Assembly: GCF_949987515.2 (NCBI RefSeq)
Contig: NW_027192672.1
Location: forward strand, 248,001-312,000
Source: Delphinus delphis
Lineage: Eukaryota > Chordata > Mammalia > Artiodactyla > Delphinidae
DNA length: 64,000 bases
Direction: 5' to 3'
A model generated the notes under the pieces. The model was not told the DNA's origin, ran no database searches, and worked only from the letters and a program-made list of their open reading frames with translations. Both the position numbers and the translations under genes were made by a program. Below, piece after piece: positions 10,441 to 21,084 of this stretch (positions are counted from its first letter, which is position 1; each line of letters begins with the position of its first letter).

Positions 10441-10768
10441 TACTTCTCAGAAATGGGGGAGCTGAAAGAGAGGTATCATTTTCAATGGAAAAGCATTTAA
10501 AACAAGATTGAAGGTTTAACCAAGATTATTAGATGTACATCCTTGGAAAGAAATCACTTCGTTTCTCTAATATTGACCTGACAAATAAGACAAACCTTTT
10601 CACTGAACTTGCTTATAATAAAGTGATGGAAATATCAAATGGAAGTGTTAGAAACATCTTATTTTACCCGAGCCTTATACACTGTTCTATGTTAACTACA
10701 GTTTGGCTCACACATCTGTTCATTGAGGTTACAATAGTCTCAATTTCTGTTACTGATCCTCCAGAGTG
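10441..10768. other. Unassigned AT-rich stretch
   Basis: No repeat family or gene is recognised. An open frame runs through here and onward to 11123, but its second half lies over the antisense LTR-like sequence and has no protein-like features, so it is not called. Confidence 0.4.
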
Positions 10769-11130
10769 GACCCCAACAAGTGTCCCCCTGCCCAGTGTCA
10801 TTGGGGCCAACAGATCGAGACTGAGTTTGGTTCACAAGCAAAGGAAACTTTATATTTTGATCAGAGAATGGAGAGGTGAGAGCATGCACTACCTCGTGGG
10901 CTGTGGGCTGGGCTGTTGTGTAGAGATCCTGTCAGAGTCAGTGGGAGGGAGGGGAGGCGGCAGAGCTCTTGAGGGCCGGGTTGGCTGTAGGTCAGGCTCT
11001 ATATCGTGGAGTCTGCACTGGGCCCCAGGAGCTGAGGTGTCGACCCAGCCATTCTGCACTAGGAAATCTGGTCTGAAGTGCCGGGTGTGGAACCTCTGCA
11101 TGCGGGACCCTAGGAGCACGTGAAATTAGA
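10769..11130 (-). mobile_element. Probable 3' LTR of a class I endogenous retrovirus remnant
   Basis: On the minus strand this reads through an ATATAAAGTTTCCTTTGC motif (~10840-10858), then GTGAACCAAACTCAGTCTC, and ends near TTGTTGGGGTCCA at 10769, a layout typical of the R-U5 end of gammaretrovirus-like LTRs. It lies where a 3' LTR should be relative to the antisense pol remnant at 11985-13010. The outer (U3) end cannot be fixed and no target-site duplication was found. The LTR identity is inferred from layout and general character. Confidence 0.4.
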
Positions 11131-11984
11131 CAAAGCACAAAGGATAAAAAAGGTTAGACTTGACTTTATTGCCCAGATTCTATTTTTATCTCCCAGGGAT
11201 TTTTAATGGGCTTTGCTGGGGACAAACCCCTCCTCTGCCTTTTGTCCCGTTCCTCATTCTTGGAGTGCTGAGGGTGCAGACCCTTCTTCTGTAACTGCTG
11301 AGTGCTGAGTTGGGAGCCCTCATACCCTGGGGCGAGGGTCAGAGCTTCTCCCCAGCAGCCTCCCAGTGACGTTGATTGTCCCCAGGACCCCTGCCTCCCT
11401 GCTCGTCCACCTGAGCACCAGCATTGGAAGTGTTATAGATTCTAATGACCTTTAAGGGTCCAGGAAAGAGATGTGCAGAGACGCTGTGGGGGCCGGTTTC
11501 ACCCCGCCCCACATTTGTTCGGCCACCTTAGGCTGACCGTTTCTGCCAGCCTAGATGTTCTGACCAGTAGTCTGCGCTTTCTTCAATTAGGCCCCTGAAT
11601 TAACGTACAAACAGCACCAGGTGTCAGAGCCCTGTCCGCTCAACTCCCAGACAGTCCAGGGTCAGTGGTGATCAAGGACCATGATGGCCACTGAGTCAAC
11701 AGCCTTTTGAAGTAAACAGGAGTCCAGCCGGTCTTATTGGCCACTATCATCACGATGTCTGTAGGCTTTTCTATGGTGACAGTGTGATATACGGTTCCCC
11801 CGCCAAGATTATTAGCTCCCCTCTGGGTGCAGTAAGTCCTGCAAGCAGTAGTCTACTCTTTTGGGACACACTCTTGTTGTTTTATGAGAGAAACTCTAGG
11901 TCAAGTGATGTTCACACGAGTCGTCATGGTGCCCTGTTGCCCCCGGTTATCTCTCTGGATGTTGGAGTTGGAGGGCCTCCTCAC
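11131..11984 (-). pseudogene. Possible env-region remnant of the same retrovirus
   Basis: Between the LTR-like sequence and the pol remnant. The minus strand near 11590-11640 gives a short reading with a double cysteine followed by a Y-V-N-S-G-like run, loosely recalling the transmembrane subunit of class I envelope genes. The rest is broken by stops and frameshifts in every frame, with no intact signal, fusion or membrane segment. This is a position-based suggestion with a weak motif; it could be other retroviral or flanking sequence. Confidence 0.25.
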
Positions 11985-13010
11985 TCGAGGTCGGTGTGCC
12001 CACGGAGCGAACCCTGCAACTTCAGGGCATGGTTGGTGGTTAGGATCACCACGTGGGGTCCTTTTCCCTTAGGAGGGAGGTGGCCTTTTGGGCTGCTGAT
12101 TTCCAGGTTTTTAGATACCGCCAGTATCTTGTCCAGATGTGGCAGTGGGCCAAGCCCCTTGGTGAGCGTAGTTTATCCTACCTGGATGGCATTCTTGCAT
12201 TGTTCCATTTCAAGTGGTCCCAGTTTTTGCACGAATTCTCCAATGGCGATTCACCTTTCACCGGGAATGTAAAGGTCAAAGGGTTTAGCTAAATTAGGGA
12301 GTTCCAGGGCAAGGGTCTGAATTGACTGCTCTTTCCATTCTTGAAAGGCCACTTCTGGATTCTATTCAAAAGGATCATCATCTTTTCCTTTCAGTGTTTC
12401 ATATAGAGGCCCAGCTAGTAGACTGTAGTTAGGGATCCAGAAGCAGCAAACCCTGGCCTCCCCAGGAACCCCTAAGCTGTCTTCTAGTTTTAGAAAGGGG
12501 TAAGGCTGAAAATGGTTTCTTCCCTTTCCTGGGATGGGCTTCTCTGACCTTCTGTGAGAATGAAGCCCAGGCAGGTCACCGCAGTCTGTGATATTTGAGC
12601 TTTTTCTTGGACAACTTCTATCCTTTATTGGCTTGGTAGTTCAGAGGCCTCCTTAGTAGGGCTGGCGATCAGAATGTCGTCTGCATATTGAAGGAGTGTT
12701 TCCTTTTCCAGAGGTAGAACTTTTAGGTCTTTAGCTAAGCTTTCCCCAAAGATGGTGTGGGAATTTTTGCAACCTTGGGGCCAGACGGCCCGGAAGTATT
12801 GTTTTAGTTGTATGTTGAGTCCTGCCACTCACAAGCCAAAATTTCTTGTGACTCTGGGACTAATGGAATACAAAAGAAGGCATCATTGAAGACTAATACA
12901 GAATACCATGTCCTGGTGGTTGGTAGAATGACCAGCAGGGTGTAGGAATTAGGAGCAACTGGAGGTATATCCTCGGTGGCTTCACTGACTGTCCTGACAT
13001 CCTTTACCAG
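11985..13010 (-). pseudogene. Endogenous retrovirus pol remnant (RT, RNase H start, integrase C-end), class I/gammaretrovirus-like
   Basis: Minus-strand reading, from right to left. At ~12873-12908 the reverse transcriptase motif-A region is visible as WYSVLVFNDAFF. At 12676-12687 the catalytic YADD box appears within LLQYADDILIAS, preceded by the QGCKNS-type loop. At ~12560-12590 a TCLGFIL run follows, then a connection-domain stretch with FLGRPGFC and a WIPNYS-like reading broken by stops near 12430-12500. At 12208-12231 VQKLGPLE resembles the start of RNase H. At ~12042-12068 KGPHVVILTT resembles the integrase C-terminal domain. RNase H therefore runs almost directly into the integrase end, which implies a large internal deletion. 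Multiple stops and frameshifts exist. No gag, 5' LTR or primer site is seen, so the element is 5' truncated and dead. Class I assignment rests on the RT and integrase character. Confidence 0.8.
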
Positions 13011-13020
13011 GTCCCCAGCA

Positions 13021-13170
13021 GCCCATGGGGCTCTCGTGGTCAGACCAATCCCAGAATATGGAGCTCACCTGGGCAGGTACCCCACCCCCACCCCAGCCCA
13101 CGGGGCTCTCGTGGTCAGGCCCCTCCCAGGATACAGAGCTACCCTTGCAGGTACCGTGGCAGGGCTGGGC
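13021..13170 (+). repeat. Two-copy 75-bp tandem duplication
   Basis: Copies at 13021-13095 and 13096-13170. Both start GCCCAYGGGGCTCTCGTGG and both include a CCCAG.ATA..GAGCT block and GCAGGTACC. Clearly diverged, so not recent. Confidence 0.8.
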
Positions 13171-13603
13171 ACACAGGAACCGTGCACATAGCCCTCATTG
13201 CAGAGCACCCCCAGCTCACCTGTCGCTCAGAGCTGACACAGAGCACCTCAGAGCAGGACTTGAACTAACAAACAGCAGCTGCGACAGGTCTGTGACCCTG
13301 GGCATCACTCCGTGAGGCCTCCCTCCACCTGGTCTTCCAGAGACTTCCACTGCACCTGGGGCACCAGGCCTCTGTCTCCAACCACCACCCACCCCTCCTC
13401 TGCCTGACTCCTGGGTTCCTCTCATTAGGAGAGGGTTTTCTTGAAGTTGTCTCCCACTCATGGGCCAGATAAAATGATTAGAAAACAAGCCAAAGCTGCA
13501 GCCCCTTGTCTATCCTGACTCTCAGGAGCCCACACCTGTTCCTTGGACCTGGCCGGTTCAGCAAGTTCCATTTTCTGCAACTGTGAGCCCCTGAGGGGTG
13601 ATG

Positions 13604-13700
13604 ATTGGCTGACCTGGGCAGCCTTACCGTGCCGGCCAGCCCTCCCCAGGTGTGCCTGGGTTGAGATCAATATAAATACCACTCCAGGCAGCAAGAGCCC
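13604..13700 (+). promoter_or_regulatory. Promoter-like CCAAT/TATA arrangement (speculative)
   Basis: An inverted CCAAT box (ATTGG, 13604-13608) lies 67 bp upstream of TATAAATA (13671-13678), which is textbook spacing for a start site near 13700. Downstream, an ATG at 13864 opens 14 codons plus two bases that are leucine-rich (MCHLYLLLEFLPGQ) and end at a splice-donor-like AG|GTGAGG at 13908. Each element is short and could be chance; no further exons were identified. Confidence 0.2.
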
Positions 13701-14464
13701 CTGCAGCCGTGCCTGACGCCATTTCCTCTGCCCTGTCAGCAGTCTCGGGGCTGGGCTGGTGGGAGGGAGTGAGAGGCCACGGCTTTGTGGGTGGCCCAGT
13801 GTGAGTGGGGCTCTGCTGGACTTTCTGCAGCAGTTGCCAGGCTGCCACCTGCTAAAGAAGAGGATGTGTCACCTATACCTGCTGCTGGAATTTCTCCCTG
13901 GGCAGAGGTGAGGAAGGAAAAAAGCAGTGGGGGCAGGGACAGGACGGGTATCTCAGGCAGGGAAATGGAAATCTTCCAGAAGAGCACCCAGGGCCAGGAC
14001 CATCCTGGCTGGCCTGCAGGCACCAAGTCGGCCGGCATGCTGTCACTCGTGTGGCTCTATGGCCCTTCCTCTAGGCTTTCAAGTCCTTGTATATATTCAG
14101 GTGTTTTACCTGGGACGGGTGGGAATAGTTCAGCAGCAACTGGCCTGGGGCTCAGCTCACGTTTACTCACAGATGCCTCGGCACGGTGCCCCAGCTTTGC
14201 AATGAGGACGCTTGTTGCGTGGGGGCTGCTGGCTGAATGGGAGACGATTCCCCACCACTGACCAACTTCAGAATTGTTTACAACTGGAGCAAGTGCCCTG
14301 ATACGGTTTTCCTCTGTGGAACTGGTGGGTTCTGTGTTTTTTTTCTCTTTTTCGTTTTTGGTTCAAGGTAGATTTTATTCCTCTTTTTCGTATTTACAGA
14401 CATAAGCATGGAAATAATTTATTCATATGAATACATGTATGTGCAGGGAATAATTGTTTTTTCT

Positions 14465-15192
14465 GTTTTATTTTTTAAATTTTATTTCTTTTTAATTTTG
14501 AATTTTATTTTATATTTTTATACAGCAGGTTCTTATTGGTTATCTATTTTATACATATAAATGTATACATGCCAATCCCAGTCTCTCAACTCCTCCCACA
14601 ACCACCCCCCCAACAGCTTTCCCCCCTTGTTGTCCATACGTTTGTTGTCTACATCTGTTGCTCTATTTATGCCTTGCAAAATGGTTAATCTGTACAGTTT
14701 TTCTAGGTTCCACATATATGCATGAATATACAAGATTTGTTTTTCTCTTTCTGACTTACTTCACTCTGTATGACAGTCTCTAGATCCATCGACGTCTCTA
14801 CAAATGACCCAATTTCATTCCTTTTCATGGCTTAGTAATATTCCATTTTATATATGTACCACAGCTTTATGCATTCGTCTGTCTGTGGGCATTTAGGTTG
14901 CTTCCATTACCTCGATATTGTAAATAGTGATGCAATGAACATTGCGGTGAATGACTCTTTTTGATTTATGGTTTTGTCTGGGTATATGTCCAGTACTGGG
15001 ATTGCTGTATCATATGGTAATTCTATTGTTAGTTTCTTAAGAAATTCCATATTGTTCTCCATAATGACTGTATCAATTTATATTCCCAACAATAGTGGAA
15101 GAGGGTTCCTTTTCTCCAAACCCTTTCCAGCATTTTCTGTTTGTAGATTTTATATGATGCCTATTCTACCAGGTGTGAGGTGATACCTCATT
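14465..15192 (-). mobile_element. LINE-1 3' end, antisense, truncated at the satellite junction
   Basis: The plus strand starts in a T-rich tail (~14465-14520), then ATACAGCAGGTTCTTATTGG, ACATGCCAATCCCAGTCTC, CTTTCTGACTTACTTCACTC, GGTTGCTTCCATTACCTCG, GCAATGAACATTG, GAGGTGATACCTCATTGT, the familiar reverse complement of a LINE-1 3' end. It stops at CCTCATTGT, where intact elements continue with AGTTTTGATTTG. The 3' tail lies on the left, so the element is a 5'-truncated LINE-1 or one cut by the satellite junction at 15192/15193. It is much closer to LINE-1 than the satellite-embedded copies. Confidence 0.95.
14533..15192 (-). pseudogene. LINE-1 ORF2 C-terminal pseudogene fragment
   Basis: The minus strand gives the ORF2 C-terminal region in order: LWRTIWNFLKKLTIELPY (~15064-15010), a TAIPVLDIYP run, MFIASLFTI, WKQPKCP, CIKLWYIYKMEYY, MKRNEIGSFVETSMDLETVI, SEVSQKEKNKS, then WNLEKLYRLTILQGINRATD and a terminal stop near 14533. 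In-frame stops occur after FTISR and after KMEYY, plus frame changes, so it is dead. ORF2 encodes the LINE-1 endonuclease/reverse transcriptase; only the tail downstream of the RT domain is present. Confidence 0.93.
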
Positions 15193-16344
15193 GTTGAATC
15201 CATTTCGTTGAGCAAGGGGTAGCTCTTGTCTATTACATATTTGGCTTATGGAACGGTATCTGTGCTAATTTCAAACTCTGCTTTTATGCAGTACCCCAAC
15301 TCACCTTCCCCCTTAAGCAGGCATATGTTGGTTTTCTAAACTTGAGACCCTGTTCTGTTCTGTAACTCAGTTCATGTGTAGCCAAGTTCACATTCCGTGT
15401 ATTAGTAATATCTTAAGATGTTTCTTTTTCTGTGTGTCTTATTTCAGTTAGAATCACCATACCTGAATCCACTCATTGTGCTGCTAAGGGCCTGATGACA
15501 TAGATTTCATTGCTGAGTGATATTGCTTTGTAAGTAAATACCACAAGTTCTTTATCCATTTTTCACTTTCTGCGATGTTGAACTTGTACTGTAAACGAGG
15601 TTCTTGTAAACAGAGCCATTCCAAACTTTGCGGTGGCTGTGTCTTTTTGATTTTAATTTCCCTAAGTTATAGGACCATAAGTGGAAGTGCCCTAGGCTCT
15701 GTTGCTTTGTTTTTTAGATGTTTCAGGAAACACCATACACTTCTCCCGAGTGTCTGTTGGCAATTTACATCCCGCCCATCAGCATAACAAGGCTCCCAGT
15801 TCTCCATGGCCTGTCCTGCCTTTCTGGATTTTACACTTTTTTCAGATGGCCCTTTTGACCCGGTGGAAGTGAGACTTCATTGTAGTGCAGATTTCCTTTG
15901 CAAGCTTGCTTGGTTGGCCAAAAAGGACATATGCGTTTTTTCCTGAATATATTCAGGAAAAAACGCATACGCCCTTTTTGGCCAAGTGCATCATTGTGGA
16001 CATTCTGCCTCTTTTCCTATGCTTTAAATGCAATTCCAGTCTACCTCCTGAAATCGGTTTCCTGCAATTCTGCCCCGCTTTCAAGTCCTCTTGGCAGCCT
16101 TACTTCAGTATATTGTTGGACGATAGCTGTCATTTATAACTCTGCAGGTTTGTGAATTACAGTGCCCCTGAGCTCCTTTCTTCAACTCGCTTTCTTGTGA
16201 CCTGGCCGCAACACCGCAGGATGGCTTCAGGCTCTAATTTGGTTCTGGCACGGCACGCTGAGCCTTTTGTTAATTCCTCTTCCTGGTAGGAAATGAGAGG
16301 TAAATTTGCCCGTCCAGACACCTCCAGCTAGTCTCTCATTGGTT
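15193..16344 (+). repeat. Satellite unit R1, truncated at its left end (subtype a)
   Basis: The first ~110 bp keep old states shared with U5 (AACGGTATCTGTGCTAATTTC at 15254-15274 against 6970-6990). The rest is the modern a-type. The palindrome left arm reads AAAAAGGACATATG, so two positions are unpaired. Confidence 0.92.
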
Positions 16345-17924
16345 CTCGCTATTCCTCTTCATCTTCCACAGAAATTGCAAACTGGGCCAAACAGGAGGTT
16401 AAAGGCACTGACTCTCCAAGTTGGGAGAGTGTTAGTAAAGCGTCTGGAATGTTGCACCCGAGTACCAGGGTACGAAAACTGAGACATATTTGAACACGTC
16501 GACCGATCACATGGTTGATCATACTCTAGGTTCCACATGCATGTTTTAGCTGAAGGAAGAATACCTTAAAACTGGGTAGTTGAAACCTGTGGAATGGGTA
16601 CCATGCAATATGACTTCAAAGGGTCTTCATTTGCTCACCAAATCTCTCCAATCCTATCACTGCTGCGTTTTTGCCCCTGTACACATGCTTAATTCTCTTT
16701 CGGAGACATAGCAATCCATAGGTTTTAAGATACTTACTAGTCAGGTACATTCTTAGGCGTTTAATATGGGGTGTTGAGTCCTTTTCGTTGAGCAAGGAGT
16801 AGCTCTTGTCTATTCCATATTTGGCTTAAGGAACTTTATCTGTGCTCATTTCAATCTCTGGTTTTATGCAGCACCCCAACTCACCTTTCTCCTTAAGCAA
16901 GCATAAGTTGGTTTTCTAAATTTGAGACCCTGTTCTGTTCTGTAATTCAGTTCCTGTGTAGTCAAGTTTACATTCCGTGTATTACTGATATCTTATGATG
17001 TTTCTTTTTCTATGTGACTTATTTCAGTTAGAATCATCATAGCTGAATCCACTCATTGTGCTGCTAAGGGCCTGATGACATAGATTTCATTGCTGAGTGA
17101 TATTGCTTTGTAAATAAATACCACAACTTCTTTATCCATTTTTCACTTTCTGCGATGTTGAACTTGTACTGTAAACGAGGTTCTTGTAAACAGAGCCATT
17201 CCAAACTTTGGGGTGGCTGTGTCTTTTTGATTTTAATTTCCCTAAGTTATAGGACCATAAGTGGAAGTGCCCTAGGCTCTGTTGCTTTGTTTTTTAGATG
17301 TTTCAGGAAACACCATACACTTCTCCCAAGTGTCTGTTGGCAATTTACATCCCGCCCATCAGCATAACAAGGCTCCCAGTTCTCCATGGCCTGTCCTGCC
17401 TTTCTGGATTTTACACTTTTTTCAGATGGCCCTTTTGACCGGGGGGATGTGAGACTTCATTGTAGTGGAGATTTCCTTTGCAAGCTTGCTTGGTTGGCCA
17501 AAAAGGGCGTATGCGTTTTTTCCTGAATATATTCAGGAAAAAACGCATACGCCCTTTTTGGCCAAGTGCATCATTGTGGACGTTCTGCCTCTTTTCCTAT
17601 GCTTTCAATGCAATTCCAGTCTACCTCCTGAAATCGGTTTCCTGCAATTCTGCCCCGCTTTCAAGTCCTCTTGGCAGCCTTACTTCAGTCTATTTTTGGA
17701 CGATAGCTGTCATTTATAACTCTGCAGGTTTGTGAATTACAGTGCCCCTGAGCTCCTTTCTTCAACTCGCTTTCTTTTGAGCTGGCCGCAACACCGCAGG
17801 ATGGCTTCAGGCCCTAATCTGGTTCCGGCCCGGCACGCTGAGCCTTTGGTTATTTCCTCTTCCTGGTGGGAAATGAGAGTTAAATTTGCCCGTCCAGACA
17901 CCTCCAGCTAGTCTCTCATTGGTT
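16345..17924 (+). repeat. Satellite unit R2 (subtype a)
   Basis: 1580 bp. Its perfect palindrome lies at 17494-17565. The tail from ~17730 is matched by the tail of R4. Confidence 0.93.
17494..17565. repeat. 72-bp perfect palindrome, mariner-MITE-like
   Basis: 36-bp arms with no spacer: the left arm starts TTGGCCAAAAAGGGCGTATG, the centre is TGAATA|TATTCA, and the right arm ends GCCCTTTTTGGCCAA. It lies just past the end of LINE-1 homology in every monomer. The outer arm, with preceding bases (TTGGTTGGCCAAAAAG), closely resembles the terminal inverted repeat of short palindromic mariner-type elements that I recall from ruminant genomes. That identity is inference; the palindrome itself is seen. 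It could extrude as a cruciform, or fold as a 36-bp hairpin if transcribed. Confidence 0.9.
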
Positions 17925-19504
17925 CTCACTATTCCTGTTCATCTTCCGCAGAAATTGCAAACTGGGCCAAACAGGAGGTTAAAGGGACAGACTCTCCAAG
18001 TGGGGAGAGTGTTAGTAAAGCGTCTGGAATATTGCACCCGAGTACCAGGGGAGGAAAACTGAGACATATTTGAACACGTCTCCCGTTCACACGGTTGATC
18101 ATACTCTGGGTTCCACATGCATGTTTTAGCTGAAGGAAGAATACCTTAAACCTGGAGAGTTGAGACCCGTGGAATGGGTACCATGCAATATGACTTCAAA
18201 GGGTCTTCATTTGCTCACCGAACCTCTCCAATCCTATCACTGCTGCGTTTATGCCCCTGTACACACGCTTGATTCTCTTTTGGAGACATAGCAATCCATA
18301 GGTTTTAAGATACTTACTAGTCAGGTACATTCTTAGGCGTTTAATATGGGGTTTTGAGTCCATTTCGTTGAGCAAGGAGTAGCTCTTGTCTATTCCATAT
18401 TTGGCTTAAGGAACTTTATCTGTGCTCATTTCAATCTCTGGTTTTATGCAGCACCCCAACTCACCTTTCCCCTTAAGCAAGCATAAGTTGGTTTTCTAAA
18501 TTTGAGACCCTGTTCTGTTTTGGAATGCAGTTCCTGTGTAGCCAAGTTTACATTCCGTGTATTAGTGATATCTTATGATGTTTCTTTTTCTGTGTGACTT
18601 ATTTCAGTTAGAATCATCGTACCTGAGTCCACTCATGATGCTGCTACGGGCCTGATGACATAGATTTCATTGCTGAGTGATACTGCATTGTACGTAAGTA
18701 CCACAAGTTCTTTATCCATTTTTCACTTTCTGTGATATTGACCTTGTACGGTAAACGAGGTTCTTGTAAACGGAGGCGTCCCAAACTTTGGGGTGGCTGT
18801 GTCTTTTTGATTTTAATTTCCCTAAGCTATAGGACCATAAGTGGAAGTGCCCTAGGTTCTGTTGCTTTGTTTTTTAGATGTTTCAGGAAACACCATACAC
18901 TTCTCCTGAGTGTCTGTTGGCAATTTACATCCCGCCCATCAGCATAACAAGGCTCCCAGCTCTCCATGGCCTATCCTGCCTTTCTGGATTTTACACTTTT
19001 TTCAGATGGCCCTTTTGACCGGGGGGAAGTGAGACTTCATTGTAGTGCAGATTTCCTTTGCAAGCTTGCTTGGTTGGCCAAAAAGGGCGTATGCGTTTTT
19101 TCCTGAATATATTCAGGAAAAAACGCATACGCCCTTTTTGGCCAAGTGCATCATTGTGGACGTTCTGCCTCTTTTCCTATGCTTTCAATGCAATTCCAGT
19201 CTACCTCCTGAAATCGGTTTCCTGCAATTCTGCCCCGCTTTCAAGTCCTCTTGGCAGCCTTACTTCAGTCTATTTTTGGACGATAGCTGTCATTTATAAC
19301 TCTGCAGGTTTGTGAATTACAGTGCCCCTGAGCTCCTTTCTTCAACTCGCTTTCTTTTGAGCTGGCCGCAACACCGCAGGATGGCTTCAGGCCCTAATCT
19401 GGTTCCGGTACGGCACGCTGAGCCTTTGGTTAATTCCTCTTCCTGGTGGGAAATGAGAGTTAAATTTGCCCGTCCAGACACCTCCAGCTAGCCTCTCATT
19501 GGTT
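17925..19504 (+). repeat. Satellite unit R3 (subtype b)
   Basis: 1580 bp. Near twin of R5, 3160 bp away. Perfect palindrome at 19074-19145. Private ACCTTGTACGG and AAACGGAGGCG changes are absent from R5. Confidence 0.93.
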
Positions 19505-21084
19505 CTCACTATTCCTGTTCATCTTCCGCAGAAATTGCAAACTGGGCCAAACAGGAGGTTAAAGGCACTGACTCTCCAAGTGGGGAGAGTGTTAGTAAAG
19601 CGTCTGGAATGTTGCACCCGAGTACCAGGGTACGAAAACTGGGACATATTTGAACACGTCTCCCGATCACATGGTTGATCATACTCTAGGTTCCACATGC
19701 ATGTTTTAGCTGAAGGAAGAATACCTTAAACCTGGGTAGTTGAAACCCGTGGAATGGGTACCATGCAATATGACTTCAAAGGGTCTTCATTTGCTCACCG
19801 AACCTCTCCAATCCTATCACTGCTGCGTTTATGCCCCTGTACACATGCTTGATTCTCTTTTGGAGACATAGCAATCCCTAGGTTTTAAGATACTTACTAG
19901 TCAGGTACATTCTTAGGCGTTTAATATGCGGTGTTGAGTCCATTTCGTTGAGCAAGGAGTAGCTCTTGTCTATTCCATATTTGGCTTAAGGAACTTTATC
20001 TGTGCTCATTTCAATCTCTGGTTTTATGCAGCACCCCAACTCACCTTTCCCCTTAAGCAAGCATAAGTTGGTTTTCTAAATTTGAGACCCTGTTCTGTTC
20101 TGTAATTCAGTTCCTGTGTAGCCAAGTTTACATTCCGTGTAATACTGATATCTTATGATGTTTCTTTTTCTGTGTGACTTATTTCAGTTAGAATCATCAT
20201 ACCTGAATCCACTCATAGTGCTACTAAGGGCCTGATGACACAGATTTCATTGCTGAGTGATATTGCTTTGTAAGTAAATACCACAACTTTTTTATCCATT
20301 TTTCATTTTCTGCGATGTTGAACTTGTACTGTAAACGAGGTTCTTGTAAACAGAGCCGTTCCAAACTTTGGGGTGGCCTTGTCTTTTTGATTTTAAATTC
20401 CCTAAGCTATAGGACCATAAGTGGAAGTGCCCTAGGCTCTGTTGCTTTGTTTTTTAGATGTTTCAGGAAACACCATACACTTCTCCCGAGTGGTTGTTGG
20501 CAATTTACATCCCGCCCTTCAACATAACAAGGCTCCCAGTTCTCCATGGCCTGTCCTGCCTTTCTGGATTTTACACTTTTTTCAGATGGCCATTTTGACC
20601 GCGGGGAAGTGAGACTTCATTGTAGTGCAGATTTCCTTTGCAAGCTTGCTTGGTTGGCCAAAAAGTGCGTATGCGTTTTTTCCTGAATATATTCAGGAAA
20701 AAACGCATACGCCCTTTTTGGCCAAGTGCATCATTGTGGACGTTCTGCCTCTTTTCCTATGCTTTCAATGCAATTCCAGTCTACCTCCTGAAATCGGTTT
20801 CCTGCAATTCTGCCCCACTTTCAAGTCCTCTTGGCAGCCTTACTTCAGTCTATTTTTGGACGATAGCTGTCATTTATAACTCTGCAGGTTGGTGAATTAC
20901 AGTGCCCCTGAGCTCCTTTCTTCAACTCGCTTTCTTTTGAGCTGGCCGCAACACCGCAGGATGGCTTCAGGCCCTAATCTGGTTCCGGCCCGGCACGCTG
21001 AGCCTTTGGTTATTTCCTCTTCCTGGTGGGAAATGAGAGTTAAATTTGCCCGTCCAGACACCTCCAGCTAGTCTCTCATTGGTT
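19505..21084 (+). repeat. Satellite unit R4 (subtype a)
   Basis: 1580 bp. The head to ~19850 is near-identical to the head of R6 and the tail from ~20900 to that of R2. The palindrome has the left-arm T variant (GTGCG) with an unpaired right-arm C. Confidence 0.93.

Larger units (their letters stand above)
13011..14464. other. GC-rich non-repeat-looking stretch, no confirmed gene
   Basis: About 1.45 kb with base composition clearly different from the AT-rich LINE-1 and satellite around it. It contains a two-copy 75-bp duplication (13021-13170), a promoter-like CCAAT/TATA pair (13604-13678), and T-rich sequence from ~14337 onward. Several open frames of 60-158 codons occur on both strands, but GC-rich non-coding DNA produces these by chance and none has a domain I recognise. 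It is probably low-copy host sequence caught at the satellite edge. Confidence 0.5.

Noticed and set aside
10533..11123. 196-codon open frame on the plus strand
   Set aside because: It spans unassigned AT-rich DNA and then the antisense LTR-like sequence; the second half is low-complexity G/R/S-rich, with no recognisable domain.
13785..14261. 158-codon open frame in the GC-rich stretch
   Set aside because: Overlaps other open frames on both strands, as expected in GC-rich DNA; no domain recognised and no codon pattern I can defend.
10036..15192. Simple transposon insertion into a continuous satellite array
   Set aside because: The left edge stops at unit position ~235 and the right starts at ~429 (about 596 in the long form), with old units on the left only and no target duplication.
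17465..17735. Two overlapping open frames of 84 and 85 codons repeated in almost every unit (also a 70-codon frame upstream)
   Set aside because: They cross the palindrome and unassigned sequence and recur only because the units are near-identical. R20 (new stop) and R23 (1-bp deletion) break them, so they show no sign of coding constraint.
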